Shown one piece after another: positions 46,245 through 54,561 of a DNA stretch of 64,000 bases. The DNA comes from Nocardioides silvaticus (GTDB taxonomy: Bacteria; Actinomycetota; Actinomycetes; Propionibacteriales; Nocardioidaceae), in assembly GCF_003160695.1 (NCBI RefSeq), contig NZ_QGDD01000001.1, positions 558,001 through 622,000 of the forward strand, written 5' to 3'. Position numbers and translations under genes: made by a program. The notes under the pieces are model-generated. The model saw nothing but the letters and a program-made list of their open reading frames with translations, was not told the origin of the DNA and made no database searches. Within the stretch, counting starts at the first letter, position 1; the number at the start of each line of letters is the position of its first letter.

Positions 46245-47213
46245 ATGCCAGTCACCGCCTCCACGGCCCCGTCCCCGGGGCTCTCGGCATACGCCGACGT
46301 CACCGCCAGCGAGGCCTCGCTCCGCCGGTTCCTCCACGGCCTTCCGGGCGTCGACCAGGTCGGCGCCGAGGCTCGTGCCGCAGGGCTCGGGACCCGCTCG
46401 ATCAAGACCACCGCGAAGGCCCTGGCGCTCGACCTCGCCATCACGATGGTCGACCTCACGACGCTCGAGGGCCAGGACACCCCCGGCAAGGTCCGCGCGC
46501 TCGCCAACAAGGCGCTGCGCCCCGACCCGGCCGACCCGACCTGCCCCGCCGTCGCCGCCGTCTGCGTCTACGGCGACATGGTCGGGGTCGTGAAGGAGGT
46601 CGTCGGCGACAAGGTCAACGTGGCGGCCGTGGCGACCGCGTTCCCGAGCGGTCGGGCCTCGATGGAGGTCAAGCTGGCCGACACCCGCGAGGCGGTCGCG
46701 GCCGGTGCCGACGAGATCGACATGGTGATCGACCGGGGCGCGTTCCTCGCGGGCCGCTACCTCCAGGTCTACGAGGAGATCGTCGCCGTCAAGGAGGCGT
46801 GCGGCAGCGCCCACCTCAAGGTGATCTTCGAGACCGGCGAGCTCCAGACCTACGACAACGTACGACGCGCCTCCTGGCTGGCGATGCTCGCGGGCACCGA
46901 CTTCATCAAGACCTCAACCGGAAAGGTCCAGCCGGCGGCGACGCTGCCGGTCACCCTGGTGATGCTCGAGGCGGTCCGCGACTTCCGCGAGGCCACCGGC
47001 GTCCAGATCGGCGTGAAGCCCGCCGGCGGTATCCGCACCGCCAAGGACGCGATCAAGTACCTCGTGATGGTCAACGAGGTCGCCGGCCCGGACTGGCTGA
47101 CCCCGACCTGGTTCCGCTTCGGCGCGTCCACCCTCCTCAACGAGCTGCTGATGCAGCGCACCAAGCTCGCCACCGGCCGTTACAGCGGTCCCGACTACTT
47201 CACCCTGGACTGA
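46245..47213 (+). CDS. deoC: Deoxyribose-phosphate aldolase
   Basis: A 322-aa class I aldolase splitting 2-deoxyribose-5-phosphate to acetaldehyde and glyceraldehyde-3-phosphate. Family motifs: VNVAAVATAFPSG, GADEIDMVIDRGAFL, LKVIFETGEL, and the Schiff-base Lys region GTDFIKTSTGKVQP, then GVKPAGGIRT. Longer than E. coli DeoC, as in animal and actinobacterial forms. Two bp before an aldehyde dehydrogenase that can remove the acetaldehyde. Confidence 0.95.
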   Translation: MPVTASTAPSPGLSAYADVTASEASLRRFLHGLPGVDQVGAEARAAGLGTRSIKTTAKALALDLAITMVDLTTLEGQDTPGKVRALANKALRPDPADPTCPAVAAVCVYGDMVGVVKEVVGDKVNVAAVATAFPSGRASMEVKLADTREAVAAGADEIDMVIDRGAFLAGRYLQVYEEIVAVKEACGSAHLKVIFETGELQTYDNVRRASWLAMLAGTDFIKTSTGKVQPAATLPVTLVMLEAVRDFREATGVQIGVKPAGGIRTAKDAIKYLVMVNEVAGPDWLTPTWFRFGASTLLNELLMQRTKLATGRYSGPDYFTLD

Positions 47214-47215
47214 CG

Positions 47216-48649
47216 ATGAACTTCGAGTACGCACCGGCGCCCGAGTCACGGGCGATCGTCGACATCAAGCCGTCCTACGGCCTCTTCATCGACGGCGACT
47301 TCGTCGACGGCCACGGCACCGCCTTCAAGTCGGTCAACCCGGCGACGGAGGAGACGCTCGCCGAGATCGCCGAGGCGGACGCCGCCGACGTCGACCGCGC
47401 CGTCAAGGCCGCCCGCAAGGCGTTCCGCGGCTGGTCACGGATGCCCGGCCGCGAGCGGTCCAAGTACCTCTACCGGATCGCGCGGATCATCCAGGAGCGC
47501 AGCCGCGAGCTCGCCGTGCTGGAGTCGATCGACAACGGCAAGCCGATCAAGGAGAGCCGCGACGTCGACGTCCCGATCGTCGCCGCGCACTTCTTCTACT
47601 ACGCCGGCTGGGCCGACAAGCTGGAGCACGCCGGCCTCGGCGCCAACCCGCAGCCGCTCGGGGTCGCCGGCCAGGTCATCCCCTGGAACTTCCCGCTGCT
47701 CATGCTCGCGTGGAAGATCGCGCCCGCGCTCGCCTGCGGCAACACCGTGGTGCTGAAGCCGGCCGAGACCACGCCGCTGACCGCGCTGCTGTTCGCCGAG
47801 ATCTGTCAGCAAGCGGATCTTCCGAACGGGGTCGTCAACATCGTCACCGGTGCCGGCGCGACCGGCGAGGCGCTCGTGACGCACCCCGACGTCGACAAGG
47901 TCGCCTTCACCGGCTCCACCGGCGTCGGCAAGGCGATCGCCCGCTCGATCGCCGGCACCGACAAGAAGGCGACTCTGGAGCTCGGTGGCAAGGCCGCCAA
48001 CATCGTCTTCGACGACGCCCCGATCGACCAGGCCGTCGAGGGCATCGTCGGCGGGATCTTCTTCAACCAGGGCCACGTGTGCTGCGCCGGCTCCCGGCTC
48101 CTCCTCCAGGAGTCGGTCGCCGAGGAGGTCATGGCCAAGCTCAAGCGCCGGATGGCCACGCTGCGCGTCGGCGACCCGCTCGACAAGAACACCGACATCG
48201 GCGCCATCAACTCCGCCGCCCAGCTGGCCCGGATCCGCGCGCTCGCCGAGATCGGCGAGGACGAGGGCGCCGAGCGCTGGTCGCCGCCGTGCGAGCTGCC
48301 GTCGGCCGGCTACTGGTTCCCGCCGACCGTCTTCACCGGCGTCTCCCAGGCCCACCGGATCGCCCGCGAGGAGATCTTCGGGCCGGTGCTCTCGGTGCTG
48401 ACCTTCCGCACGCCCGCCGAGGCCGTCGAGAAGGCCAACAACACGCCCTACGGCCTGTCCGCCGGCGTCTGGACGGAGAAGGGCTCCCGGATCCTCTTCA
48501 TGGCCGACCGGCTCCGCGCCGGCGTGGTCTGGGCCAACACGTTCAACAAGTTCGACCCGGCCAGCCCGTTCGGCGGCTACAAGGAGTCGGGCTACGGCCG
48601 CGAAGGTGGCCGCCAGGGCCTCTCCGCCTACCTGAAGGCTGGTGCCTGA
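47216..48649 (+). CDS. Aldehyde dehydrogenase of the deoC operon (ALDH16-like catalytic half)
   Basis: A 477-aa NAD-type ALDH with [33 protein letters not shown], catalytic Cys in [12 protein letters not shown] and [10 protein letters not shown]. It starts 2 bp after deoC and its stop overlaps the next ATG (TGATG). Together with the following non-catalytic ALDH-like protein it matches the two-domain ALDH16 arrangement, here split into two genes. Substrate probably acetaldehyde or a related aldehyde from deoxynucleoside breakdown. Confidence 0.92.
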   Translation: MNFEYAPAPESRAIVDIKPSYGLFIDGDFVDGHGTAFKSVNPATEETLAEIAEADAADVDRAVKAARKAFRGWSRMPGRERSKYLYRIARIIQERSRELAVLESIDNGKPIKESRDVDVPIVAAHFFYYAGWADKLEHAGLGANPQPLGVAGQVIPWNFPLLMLAWKIAPALACGNTVVLKPAETTPLTALLFAEICQQADLPNGVVNIVTGAGATGEALVTHPDVDKVAFTGSTGVGKAIARSIAGTDKKATLELGGKAANIVFDDAPIDQAVEGIVGGIFFNQGHVCCAGSRLLLQESVAEEVMAKLKRRMATLRVGDPLDKNTDIGAINSAAQLARIRALAEIGEDEGAERWSPPCELPSAGYWFPPTVFTGVSQAHRIAREEIFGPVLSVLTFRTPAEAVEKANNTPYGLSAGVWTEKGSRILFMADRLRAGVVWANTFNKFDPASPFGGYKESGYGREGGRQGLSAYLKAGA

Positions 48650-49518
48650 TGGCGCGCATCGACGTCCGCAAGACCTACAAGCTCTACATCGGCGGGGCGT
48701 TCCCGCGCTCGGAGTCCGGTCACTCCTACGAGGTGCAGGACAGCAAGGGGAAGTTCGTGGCCAACGCCGCCAAGGCGTCGCGCAAGGACGTGCGGGACGC
48801 GGTCGTCGCGGCCCGCAAGGCGTTCCCCGGCTGGTCCGGGCGCACCGCCTACAACCGGGCGCAGATCCTCTACCGGATCGCCGAGGTGATGGAGGACCGC
48901 CGCCCGCAGTTCGTGCAGGCCGTGCAGCAGTCCGAGGGGGGCAGCGCCGCCGCGGCCGGGCGCCAGGTCGACGAGGCCATCGACCGCCTGGTCTGGTACG
49001 CAGGCTGGGCCGACAAGCTCGCCCAGGTGGTCGGCAACGCCAACCCCGTGGCCGGGCCGTTCTTCAACCACTCCGCGCCCGAGCCGACCGGCGTCGTCGG
49101 CGTGCTCGCGCCGCAGTCGTCGTCGCTGCTCGGTCTGGTCAGCGTGGTCGCCCCGGTCATCGTCACCGGCAACACGACGGTCGTCGTGTCGTCGTACTCC
49201 CGGCCGCTGCCGGCCGTCACCTTCGCCGAGGTGCTCGCGACCTCCGACGTCCCCGGCGGCGTGGTGAACCTGCTGACCGGCGACGCCGCGTCGCTCGGGC
49301 CCTGGCTGGCCGCGCACATGGACGTCAACGCCATCGACCTCTGCGGCCTCGCCGGTGACGACGCCGTCACCACCGAGCTCGAGGTCGCCGCCGCCGACAA
49401 CCTCAAGCGGGTCCGCCGCGCCCCGGCCGCCGAGCCGGACTGGACGGCCGCCCCGGCCCTGTCGACGATGACGGACTTCCTGGAGATCAAGACCGTCTGG
49501 CACCCGATCGGGGTGTGA
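48649..49518 (+). CDS. Truncated aldehyde dehydrogenase-like protein (non-catalytic ALDH16-like partner)
   Basis: A 289-aa protein resembling the ALDH N-terminal/NAD region ([92 protein letters not shown]) but stopping before any catalytic Cys. The truncation is not a recent break: the frame is intact and the C-terminus (DFLEIKTVWHP) looks like a normal ALDH tail joined after a deletion of the catalytic domain. Probably a structural partner of the upstream ALDH. Confidence 0.88.
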   Translation: MARIDVRKTYKLYIGGAFPRSESGHSYEVQDSKGKFVANAAKASRKDVRDAVVAARKAFPGWSGRTAYNRAQILYRIAEVMEDRRPQFVQAVQQSEGGSAAAAGRQVDEAIDRLVWYAGWADKLAQVVGNANPVAGPFFNHSAPEPTGVVGVLAPQSSSLLGLVSVVAPVIVTGNTTVVVSSYSRPLPAVTFAEVLATSDVPGGVVNLLTGDAASLGPWLAAHMDVNAIDLCGLAGDDAVTTELEVAAADNLKRVRRAPAAEPDWTAAPALSTMTDFLEIKTVWHPIGV

Positions 49519-49973
49519 CGTCCGCGCGGCGCCGCTTACCGCCGTAAGCGGCGTGGGGGTGGCTCGGCTGTCCGATCGGCGGCCGACCCCCTCGTTGTGA
49601 CTAGTCCGCACCAGGCCGTTCGACCGTGGAGCCGCGCCGCTGCGGCAGGTCAAACTTCTCGTAGTGCCGTTGTCACACCTGATGCAGGTGTGGAACGATA
49701 TCGGTACTGATACACGTGACCGGGCGCCGCTCCTGCCGCCCGACCACTGGTTGAGAGAAGTTTTCTCGGCTTTTGGCCGGCCTATGACGGGGGTCCATGG
49801 TGCTCAGATTGCGTTGGCGACGACGGGACGGGGTCCCCGCGCGCCCCGGCGACGGTCGCTGGACTGAGGTCCAAGAGCGCCCGCGAAGTGTGGCCCAGGG
49901 GGCCAAGAGGTCCGCGGCGGAATCGGATGAGATGGATCGTCACCTCTCCTCACCCCTGGATCTCGGACCGTTG
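49519..49973. other. 455-bp intergenic region before the secreted TIM-barrel gene
   Basis: No convincing gene. It holds a 10-bp-stem hairpin at 49530-49553 (CGCCGCTTAC arms, 4-nt loop) just after the ALDH-like stop, probably ending that operon. Further on are two palindromes: CACACCT-N5-AGGTGTG (49674-49692) and an imperfect TATC..GATA pair around GTAC (49699-49712). The local base composition from about 49660 is visibly lower in GC than the genes, as expected of a promoter/leader. Confidence 0.6.
49530..49553 (+). terminator. Hairpin after the deoC-ALDH operon
   Basis: Perfect 10-bp stem CGCCGCTTAC/GTAAGCGGCG with a CGCC loop, 11 bp after the stop. It lacks a T-run (GTGGGGG follows), so it is a probable actinobacterial-type, U-poor terminator rather than a classical one. 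Confidence 0.55.
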
Positions 49974-51746
49974 ATGACCCGCACGTCCCCCTCGTCCGCC
50001 CGCCGCCTGGGCGGCCCGATCGCCACCGCCCTGCTGCTCGCGGCCCCGCTGCTCGCCGCCGTCGGCGTCGTCTCGACCTCCGCCGAGGCCACGGAGAGCA
50101 CCAGCCCCACCGCGGCGGCCTCCTCGTCGAGCCTCAAGCCCGGCCTGCAGGGCCTGGTCGTGACCAAGCCGGACGCGATCAAGACCGTCCCCTACGCCAC
50201 CTTCGCCTCGGTGAAGCTGCCCTGGAACACGATCGAGACCGCACCGGGTCGCTACGACTTCTCCTACGTCGACAAGGTGCTGCGCGACAACCCCGGTCAG
50301 AGGTTCCGGCTGCGGTTCATGTCGGGCATCCACGCGCCGCAGTGGGTCAAGGAGCGCTCGGGCGGCTGCGTCGAGGTCCGGCCCGACTCGCCCAACGGCA
50401 ACTCCGGCTGCGTCCCGCGCTACTGGACCGACGCGTTCCACGCCGACTACACCGCCCTGATGCGGGCGGTCGCGAACCGCTACGAGGCCGACCCACAGGT
50501 GGTCGAGATCGCCAACAGCGAGTGCACGACGATCTACGCGGAGCCGTTCATCCTCGGCGCCGACAGCGCCTCGGTCGACCGCCTCTGGAAGGCCGGCTAC
50601 AACAAGGCCCTGCACGGGCAGTGCCTGCGCCGTTCCACCGACACCCTGGTGAACCTGTTCCCGACCACGCGGATCTCCCTCGCGGGCCACTCGAAGTGGC
50701 AGTTCATCGTCCCCGGGCCCGGCGGCTACGGCGACGGCACGTTCGCCTCCTCCTGGGAGGACGAGCGGTCGATGCTCAACGAGCTGTCCGGCCGGTACGG
50801 CAGCCAGCTCGTCTTCGACGACCACGGCCTCGGCCCCGACGACGCCATGTGCGCGGCGCCGGGGCAGCCCCTGGCCACCGCGACCAGTTGGTACTGCTAC
50901 ATGGCAGGCCTGTCGAGGACGGGCTCGACGACGTACGGCTGGCAGTTCACGCTCAACGGCGGGTCGATGGAGGAGGCCGCCGACGCCGGGGTCGAGATGG
51001 GCGCGTGCTTCCTCGAGTTCGCCGCGTTCCAGGCGCTGTCGGAGACCAAGCGCCGCGCGGTCCACGAGCAGCTGATCGACAACTGCGACGACCACTCGAC
51101 GGACCCCACGGACCCCACCGATCCGACGGACCCGACCGATCCCACGGACCCGACCGACCCGACCGAACCCACCGACCCCACCGACCCCACGGGCCCGGAG
51201 CTGGTCAACGAGGTGCCGCCCACGGTCGACGGAGAGGCGGCGGTCGACCAGCCGCTCACGGCGCACCCCGGGACCTGGTCGCCGGCACCGGAGACCATCA
51301 CCTACCAGTGGCTGCGCAACGGCCGCCCGATCGCGGGCGCCACCGAGGCGACGTACGTCGTCGGCCTCCGTGACGCGGGTGACCGGATCAAGGTGAAGGT
51401 CACCGCCGCCGCGTCCGCCCACGCCCCCAGCGAGGCGGTCAGCGAGAAGGTGCGCGTGGCGAAGCTCGACACGCGGACGACGGCCCGGCTGCCGCGAGCC
51501 CGGACCCACTCGCACCGCCCGAAGGTGGCCGTCCAGGTGCTCACCGACGCAGGCCCGGCCTGGGGCAAGGTCGTCGTGACCAGCCACGGCCGCCGGGTCG
51601 GCAAGGCCTGGTTGCACGACGGCAGGGCGAAGGTGCGGCTGCACCGGATGCGACACGGCAGCCACAAGCTGGTGGTGCGGTTCCTGCCGACGTCGAGCCT
51701 GCGGTACTCCCGCGCGGACGCAGTCCGGGTCCACATCAAGCGCTGA
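49974..51746 (+). CDS. Secreted protein with GH-like TIM-barrel domain, (DPT)n linker and C-terminal Ig-like domains
   Basis: A 590-aa exported protein. ATG 49974 gives a signal peptide (SARRLGGPIATALLLAAPLLAAVGVV). Residues about 45-365 look like a glycoside hydrolase barrel (SVKLPWNTIETAPGRYDFSYVDKVL; RLRFMSGIHAPQWVKE; VVEIANSECTTIYAEPF). A DPTDPT-type linker (encoded at about 51100-51190) follows, then an Ig-like module (YQWLRNGRPIAGATEATYVV) and a second sandwich. The substrate is unknown; the barrel resembles GH42/beta-galactosidase-like proteins. An ATG at 49932 is possible. Confidence 0.78.
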   Translation: MTRTSPSSARRLGGPIATALLLAAPLLAAVGVVSTSAEATESTSPTAAASSSSLKPGLQGLVVTKPDAIKTVPYATFASVKLPWNTIETAPGRYDFSYVDKVLRDNPGQRFRLRFMSGIHAPQWVKERSGGCVEVRPDSPNGNSGCVPRYWTDAFHADYTALMRAVANRYEADPQVVEIANSECTTIYAEPFILGADSASVDRLWKAGYNKALHGQCLRRSTDTLVNLFPTTRISLAGHSKWQFIVPGPGGYGDGTFASSWEDERSMLNELSGRYGSQLVFDDHGLGPDDAMCAAPGQPLATATSWYCYMAGLSRTGSTTYGWQFTLNGGSMEEAADAGVEMGACFLEFAAFQALSETKRRAVHEQLIDNCDDHSTDPTDPTDPTDPTDPTDPTDPTEPTDPTDPTGPELVNEVPPTVDGEAAVDQPLTAHPGTWSPAPETITYQWLRNGRPIAGATEATYVVGLRDAGDRIKVKVTAAASAHAPSEAVSEKVRVAKLDTRTTARLPRARTHSHRPKVAVQVLTDAGPAWGKVVVTSHGRRVGKAWLHDGRAKVRLHRMRHGSHKLVVRFLPTSSLRYSRADAVRVHIKR

Positions 51747-51771
51747 CCGGGAGCCGCACTAGAGTGGTTCG

Positions 51772-52428
51772 GTGCCCGCCCGCGTGATCGTGCTCGCCGG
51801 ACCCTCCGGCGCCGGGAAGTCCCGGCTCGCCGAGCGGCTGGGCCACCGGTTCGGCTGGCCCACGCTCCGTCTCGACGACTTCTACCGCGACGGCGACGAG
51901 GCGGACCTGCCGAGGATCGTGGACGGCGCGAACGCGGGTCTCGTGGACTGGGACCACCCCGGCACCTGGCACCGCGAGGACGCCGTCGCCGCGCTGCTCG
52001 AGCTCTGCCGCACGGGTGCCGCCGACGTGCCGGTCTACTCGCTCTCGGAGAGCCGGCGCACCGGCGCCCAGCGGCTCGACCTCGGCGGCGCGCCGGTGTT
52101 CTGCGCGGAAGGGATCTTCGCACCCGAGGTCGTCGCGGCGTGCCGCGAGGCGGGCGTGCTCGAGGCCGCCTACTGCGTCACCCAGCACCGCGCGGTCACG
52201 TTCTGGCGTCGGTTGACCCGCGACCTGCGCGAGCACCGCAAGCCGCCCCTGGTCCTCCTCCGGCGGGGGCTGGCGCTGGCGCGCGCGCAGCGCGACGTCG
52301 TACGACGCGCCGTGGACGCCGGCTGCCGGGTCGCCACCGGCGATGCCGCGTACGACGAGATCGTGGCCGGTCACCTCGGCCCCGCCACCCGCTCCGGCTC
52401 GGCGTCCAAGCGTGGACTGGCCGGCTGA
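51772..52428 (+). CDS. Uridine kinase-like P-loop kinase
   Basis: A 218-aa protein with Walker A VLAGPSGAGKSRLAERL, a DDFYRDGDEADLP segment and DWDHPGTW, both typical of uridine/cytidine kinases, and a lid with RRLTRDLREHRK. GTG start at 51772. It overlaps the next gene by 17 bp. Nucleoside specificity is inferred from the family. Confidence 0.83.
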   Translation: MPARVIVLAGPSGAGKSRLAERLGHRFGWPTLRLDDFYRDGDEADLPRIVDGANAGLVDWDHPGTWHREDAVAALLELCRTGAADVPVYSLSESRRTGAQRLDLGGAPVFCAEGIFAPEVVAACREAGVLEAAYCVTQHRAVTFWRRLTRDLREHRKPPLVLLRRGLALARAQRDVVRRAVDAGCRVATGDAAYDEIVAGHLGPATRSGSASKRGLAG

Positions 52429-52930
52429 CCTCGACCCGCGCGCACTGCAGCAACCGGACCGGGTGAGCTGCGGCGCGGTCAGCGTCGTCGTCGCCCGCGC
52501 GCTCGTCGAGGGCGACCGCCCCGAGGACCCGGCCGCCGCTGCCCGCGAGGAGCACCGACGGCTGACGTCGTCCCGCAGCGCGCGAGACCGGATGCAAATG
52601 CCCTGGCCGCGCCGGTTCGGCACTCCTCCGTGGGCGGTCGCCAACGCCCTCACCAGCATCACCGGCGAGCGGGTCGCCACCGTCAACGCGCGGCCGCGGG
52701 CGGCGGTCGGCTTCGACATCCTCGTCGAGCAGGTCCGCACCCGGCCCGTCGCCGTCTACGTCGGCAACCGCTGGCTCCCTCGCCACGTCGTGCTCGCGTT
52801 CGCGGCCCGTGGCGAGGAGGTCCGCCTCTTCGACCCCGCCCGCGGCGCCGTCGTCGACGTCCCCGAGGAGCGGTGGGTCACCCACCGGGTCGGCGTCGCC
52901 GGCTGGTCCCACCTCTGGTTCGTCGTCTGA
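52412..52930 (+). CDS. Predicted papain-like cysteine peptidase/transglutaminase-fold protein
   Basis: A 172-aa protein of no recognised family. The pattern suggests a C39/papain-type fold: QPDRVSCGAVSVVVARAL places Gln and a Cys at a helix start, WLPRHVVLAFAARGEEVRLFDPARG places His and then Asp in the order expected of a Cys-His-Asp triad. No signal peptide, so cytoplasmic. GTG at 52412 overlaps the kinase gene by 17 bp; the frame is open further upstream. Its partner or substrate is unknown. Confidence 0.6.
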   Translation: MDWPADLDPRALQQPDRVSCGAVSVVVARALVEGDRPEDPAAAAREEHRRLTSSRSARDRMQMPWPRRFGTPPWAVANALTSITGERVATVNARPRAAVGFDILVEQVRTRPVAVYVGNRWLPRHVVLAFAARGEEVRLFDPARGAVVDVPEERWVTHRVGVAGWSHLWFVV

Positions 52931-52948
52931 TCTTGCCGGCGCGTCCCG

Positions 52949-54028
52949 TCAGGCGTGCTCGCGGTACCAGGGCTTGATCGTGTCCATGATCAGCCGGTAG
53001 CGCTCGTCGTACGGCAGGAACGCCGACTTCATCGCGTTGACGGTCAGCCACTCGACCTTGTCGAGTCCCCACCCGAACGCCTCGCAGAGCAACTGGTGCT
53101 CGCGGGTCATCGAGGTGCTGCTCATCAGCCGGTTGTCGGTGTTGACGGTCACCCGGAACCGCAGGTCGGCCAGCAGGCCGATCGGGTGCTCGGCGATCGA
53201 GGGGGCGGCGCCGGTCTGCAGGTTCGACGACGGGCACATCTCCAGCGGGATCCGCTTGTCCCGGACGTACGACGCGAGCAGTCCCAGCTTCGCCGTGCCG
53301 TCCTCGGCGACGGCGATGTCGTCGATGATCCGGACGCCGTGACCGAGCCGGTCGGCGCCGCACCACTGGACGGCCTCCCAGATCGACGGCAGCCCGAACG
53401 CCTCGCCGGCGTGGCAGGTGGCGTGGCCGTTCTCCTGGCGGACGTAGTCGAAGGCGTCGAGGAACCGGGTCGGCGGGTAGCCCGCCTCCGGGCCGGCGAT
53501 GTCGAAGCCGGCGACACCGTGGTCGCGGTAGCGGATCGCGAGCTCGGCGATCTCCAGCGACGGCGCGGCCTGCCGCATCGCGGTCAGCAGCTGTCGCACG
53601 ACGATCCGGCCGCCGCTCGCCTCGACACCCTGCGCGAAGCCCTCGGCCACCGCGCCGACCACCTCGTCGAGCGTCAGCCCCTGCTGCACGTGCAGCTCGG
53701 GGGCGTAGCGGATCTCGGCGTAGACGACGCCGTCCGCGGCCAGGTCCTCCGCACACTCCCGGGCGACCCGGGTCAGCGCCGGAGCCGACTGCATCACGCC
53801 GACGGTGTGCTCGAACGTCTCGAGGTAGCGGACCAGCGAGCCCGAGTCGGCCGACTCGGCGAACCACGCGCCGAGGGACTCCGGGTCGCTGGCCGGCAGC
53901 TCGTGGCCGGACTCGGCAGCGAGCTCGACGATCGTCGCCGGCCGCAGGCCACCGTCCAGATGGTCGTGCAGGAGCACCTTCGGCGCGGACCTCAACTCAT
54001 CGACCGTGGGCACGCGTGTAGGTTCCAT
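52949..54028 (-). CDS. add: Adenosine deaminase
   Basis: A 359-aa zinc deaminase converting adenosine to inosine. Zinc ligands and catalytic residues are in [23 protein letters not shown] (His and Glu), DRLGHGVRI and [18 protein letters not shown] 54028 begins [12 protein letters not shown]; an ATG three codons earlier (54037) is nearly as good. Convergent with the gene before it and divergent from the MaoC gene. Confidence 0.95.
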   Translation of the reverse strand: MEPTRVPTVDELRSAPKVLLHDHLDGGLRPATIVELAAESGHELPASDPESLGAWFAESADSGSLVRYLETFEHTVGVMQSAPALTRVARECAEDLAADGVVYAEIRYAPELHVQQGLTLDEVVGAVAEGFAQGVEASGGRIVVRQLLTAMRQAAPSLEIAELAIRYRDHGVAGFDIAGPEAGYPPTRFLDAFDYVRQENGHATCHAGEAFGLPSIWEAVQWCGADRLGHGVRIIDDIAVAEDGTAKLGLLASYVRDKRIPLEMCPSSNLQTGAAPSIAEHPIGLLADLRFRVTVNTDNRLMSSTSMTREHQLLCEAFGWGLDKVEWLTVNAMKSAFLPYDERYRLIMDTIKPWYREHA

Positions 54029-54105
54029 GCCGAGCATTGTTCCACCGTGGCCAACCGGCGCACACGACAAGCACCACACGGCAGCACGACAAGCAAGGAG
54101 AGGGC

Positions 54106-54561
54106 ATGCGGGTCTTCACCACGTTCGAGGAGCTCGAGGCCGCCGCCGGTCAGGAGATCGGCACGAGTGACTGGGTGACGATCGACCAGCGGCGGGTGAA
54201 CCAGTTCGCCGACGCCACCGGTGACCACCAGTGGATCCACGTCGACGTCGAGCGCGCCAAGGCGGGTCCGTTCGGCGGCACCATCGCCCACGGCTACCTC
54301 ACCCTGGCCCTGATCCCGTGGCTCGGCAGCCAGGTCTTCAAGCTCGCCACGCCGGGCGCCAAGCTCAACTACGGCATCAACAAGGTGCGGTTCCCCACTC
54401 CCCTGCGCGTCGGCTCCCGCATCCGGATCCACGTCACGATCGCCAACGTCGCCGACCTGCCGACTGGCAAGCAGCTGACCGTGAAGCACTCGATCGAGAT
54501 CGAGGGCCAGGACAAGCCGGCCTGCGTCGCTGAAACCGTCGTCCTGCTGCTGCCTAGCTGA
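54106..54561 (+). CDS. MaoC-family (R)-specific enoyl-CoA hydratase/dehydratase
   Basis: A 151-aa hot-dog-fold protein: [48 protein letters not shown] contains the hydratase signature with its Asp and His. ATG 54106 follows AAGGAGAGGGC. Its tail overlaps the converging LysM/SARP gene by 8 bp. Role in fatty-acid or polyketide metabolism not determinable. Confidence 0.92.
   Translation: MRVFTTFEELEAAAGQEIGTSDWVTIDQRRVNQFADATGDHQWIHVDVERAKAGPFGGTIAHGYLTLALIPWLGSQVFKLATPGAKLNYGINKVRFPTPLRVGSRIRIHVTIANVADLPTGKQLTVKHSIEIEGQDKPACVAETVVLLLPS

Noticed and set aside
48649..49518. Frameshifted pseudogene of an aldehyde dehydrogenase
   Set aside because: Frame is intact, it is coupled to the upstream gene, and the same truncated partner layout occurs in the ALDH16 family; treated as a real protein.
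49664..49867. 67-codon ORF in the intergenic region after the ALDH pair
   Set aside because: No ribosome site, no similarity to a known family, overlaps two palindromes; more likely leader DNA.
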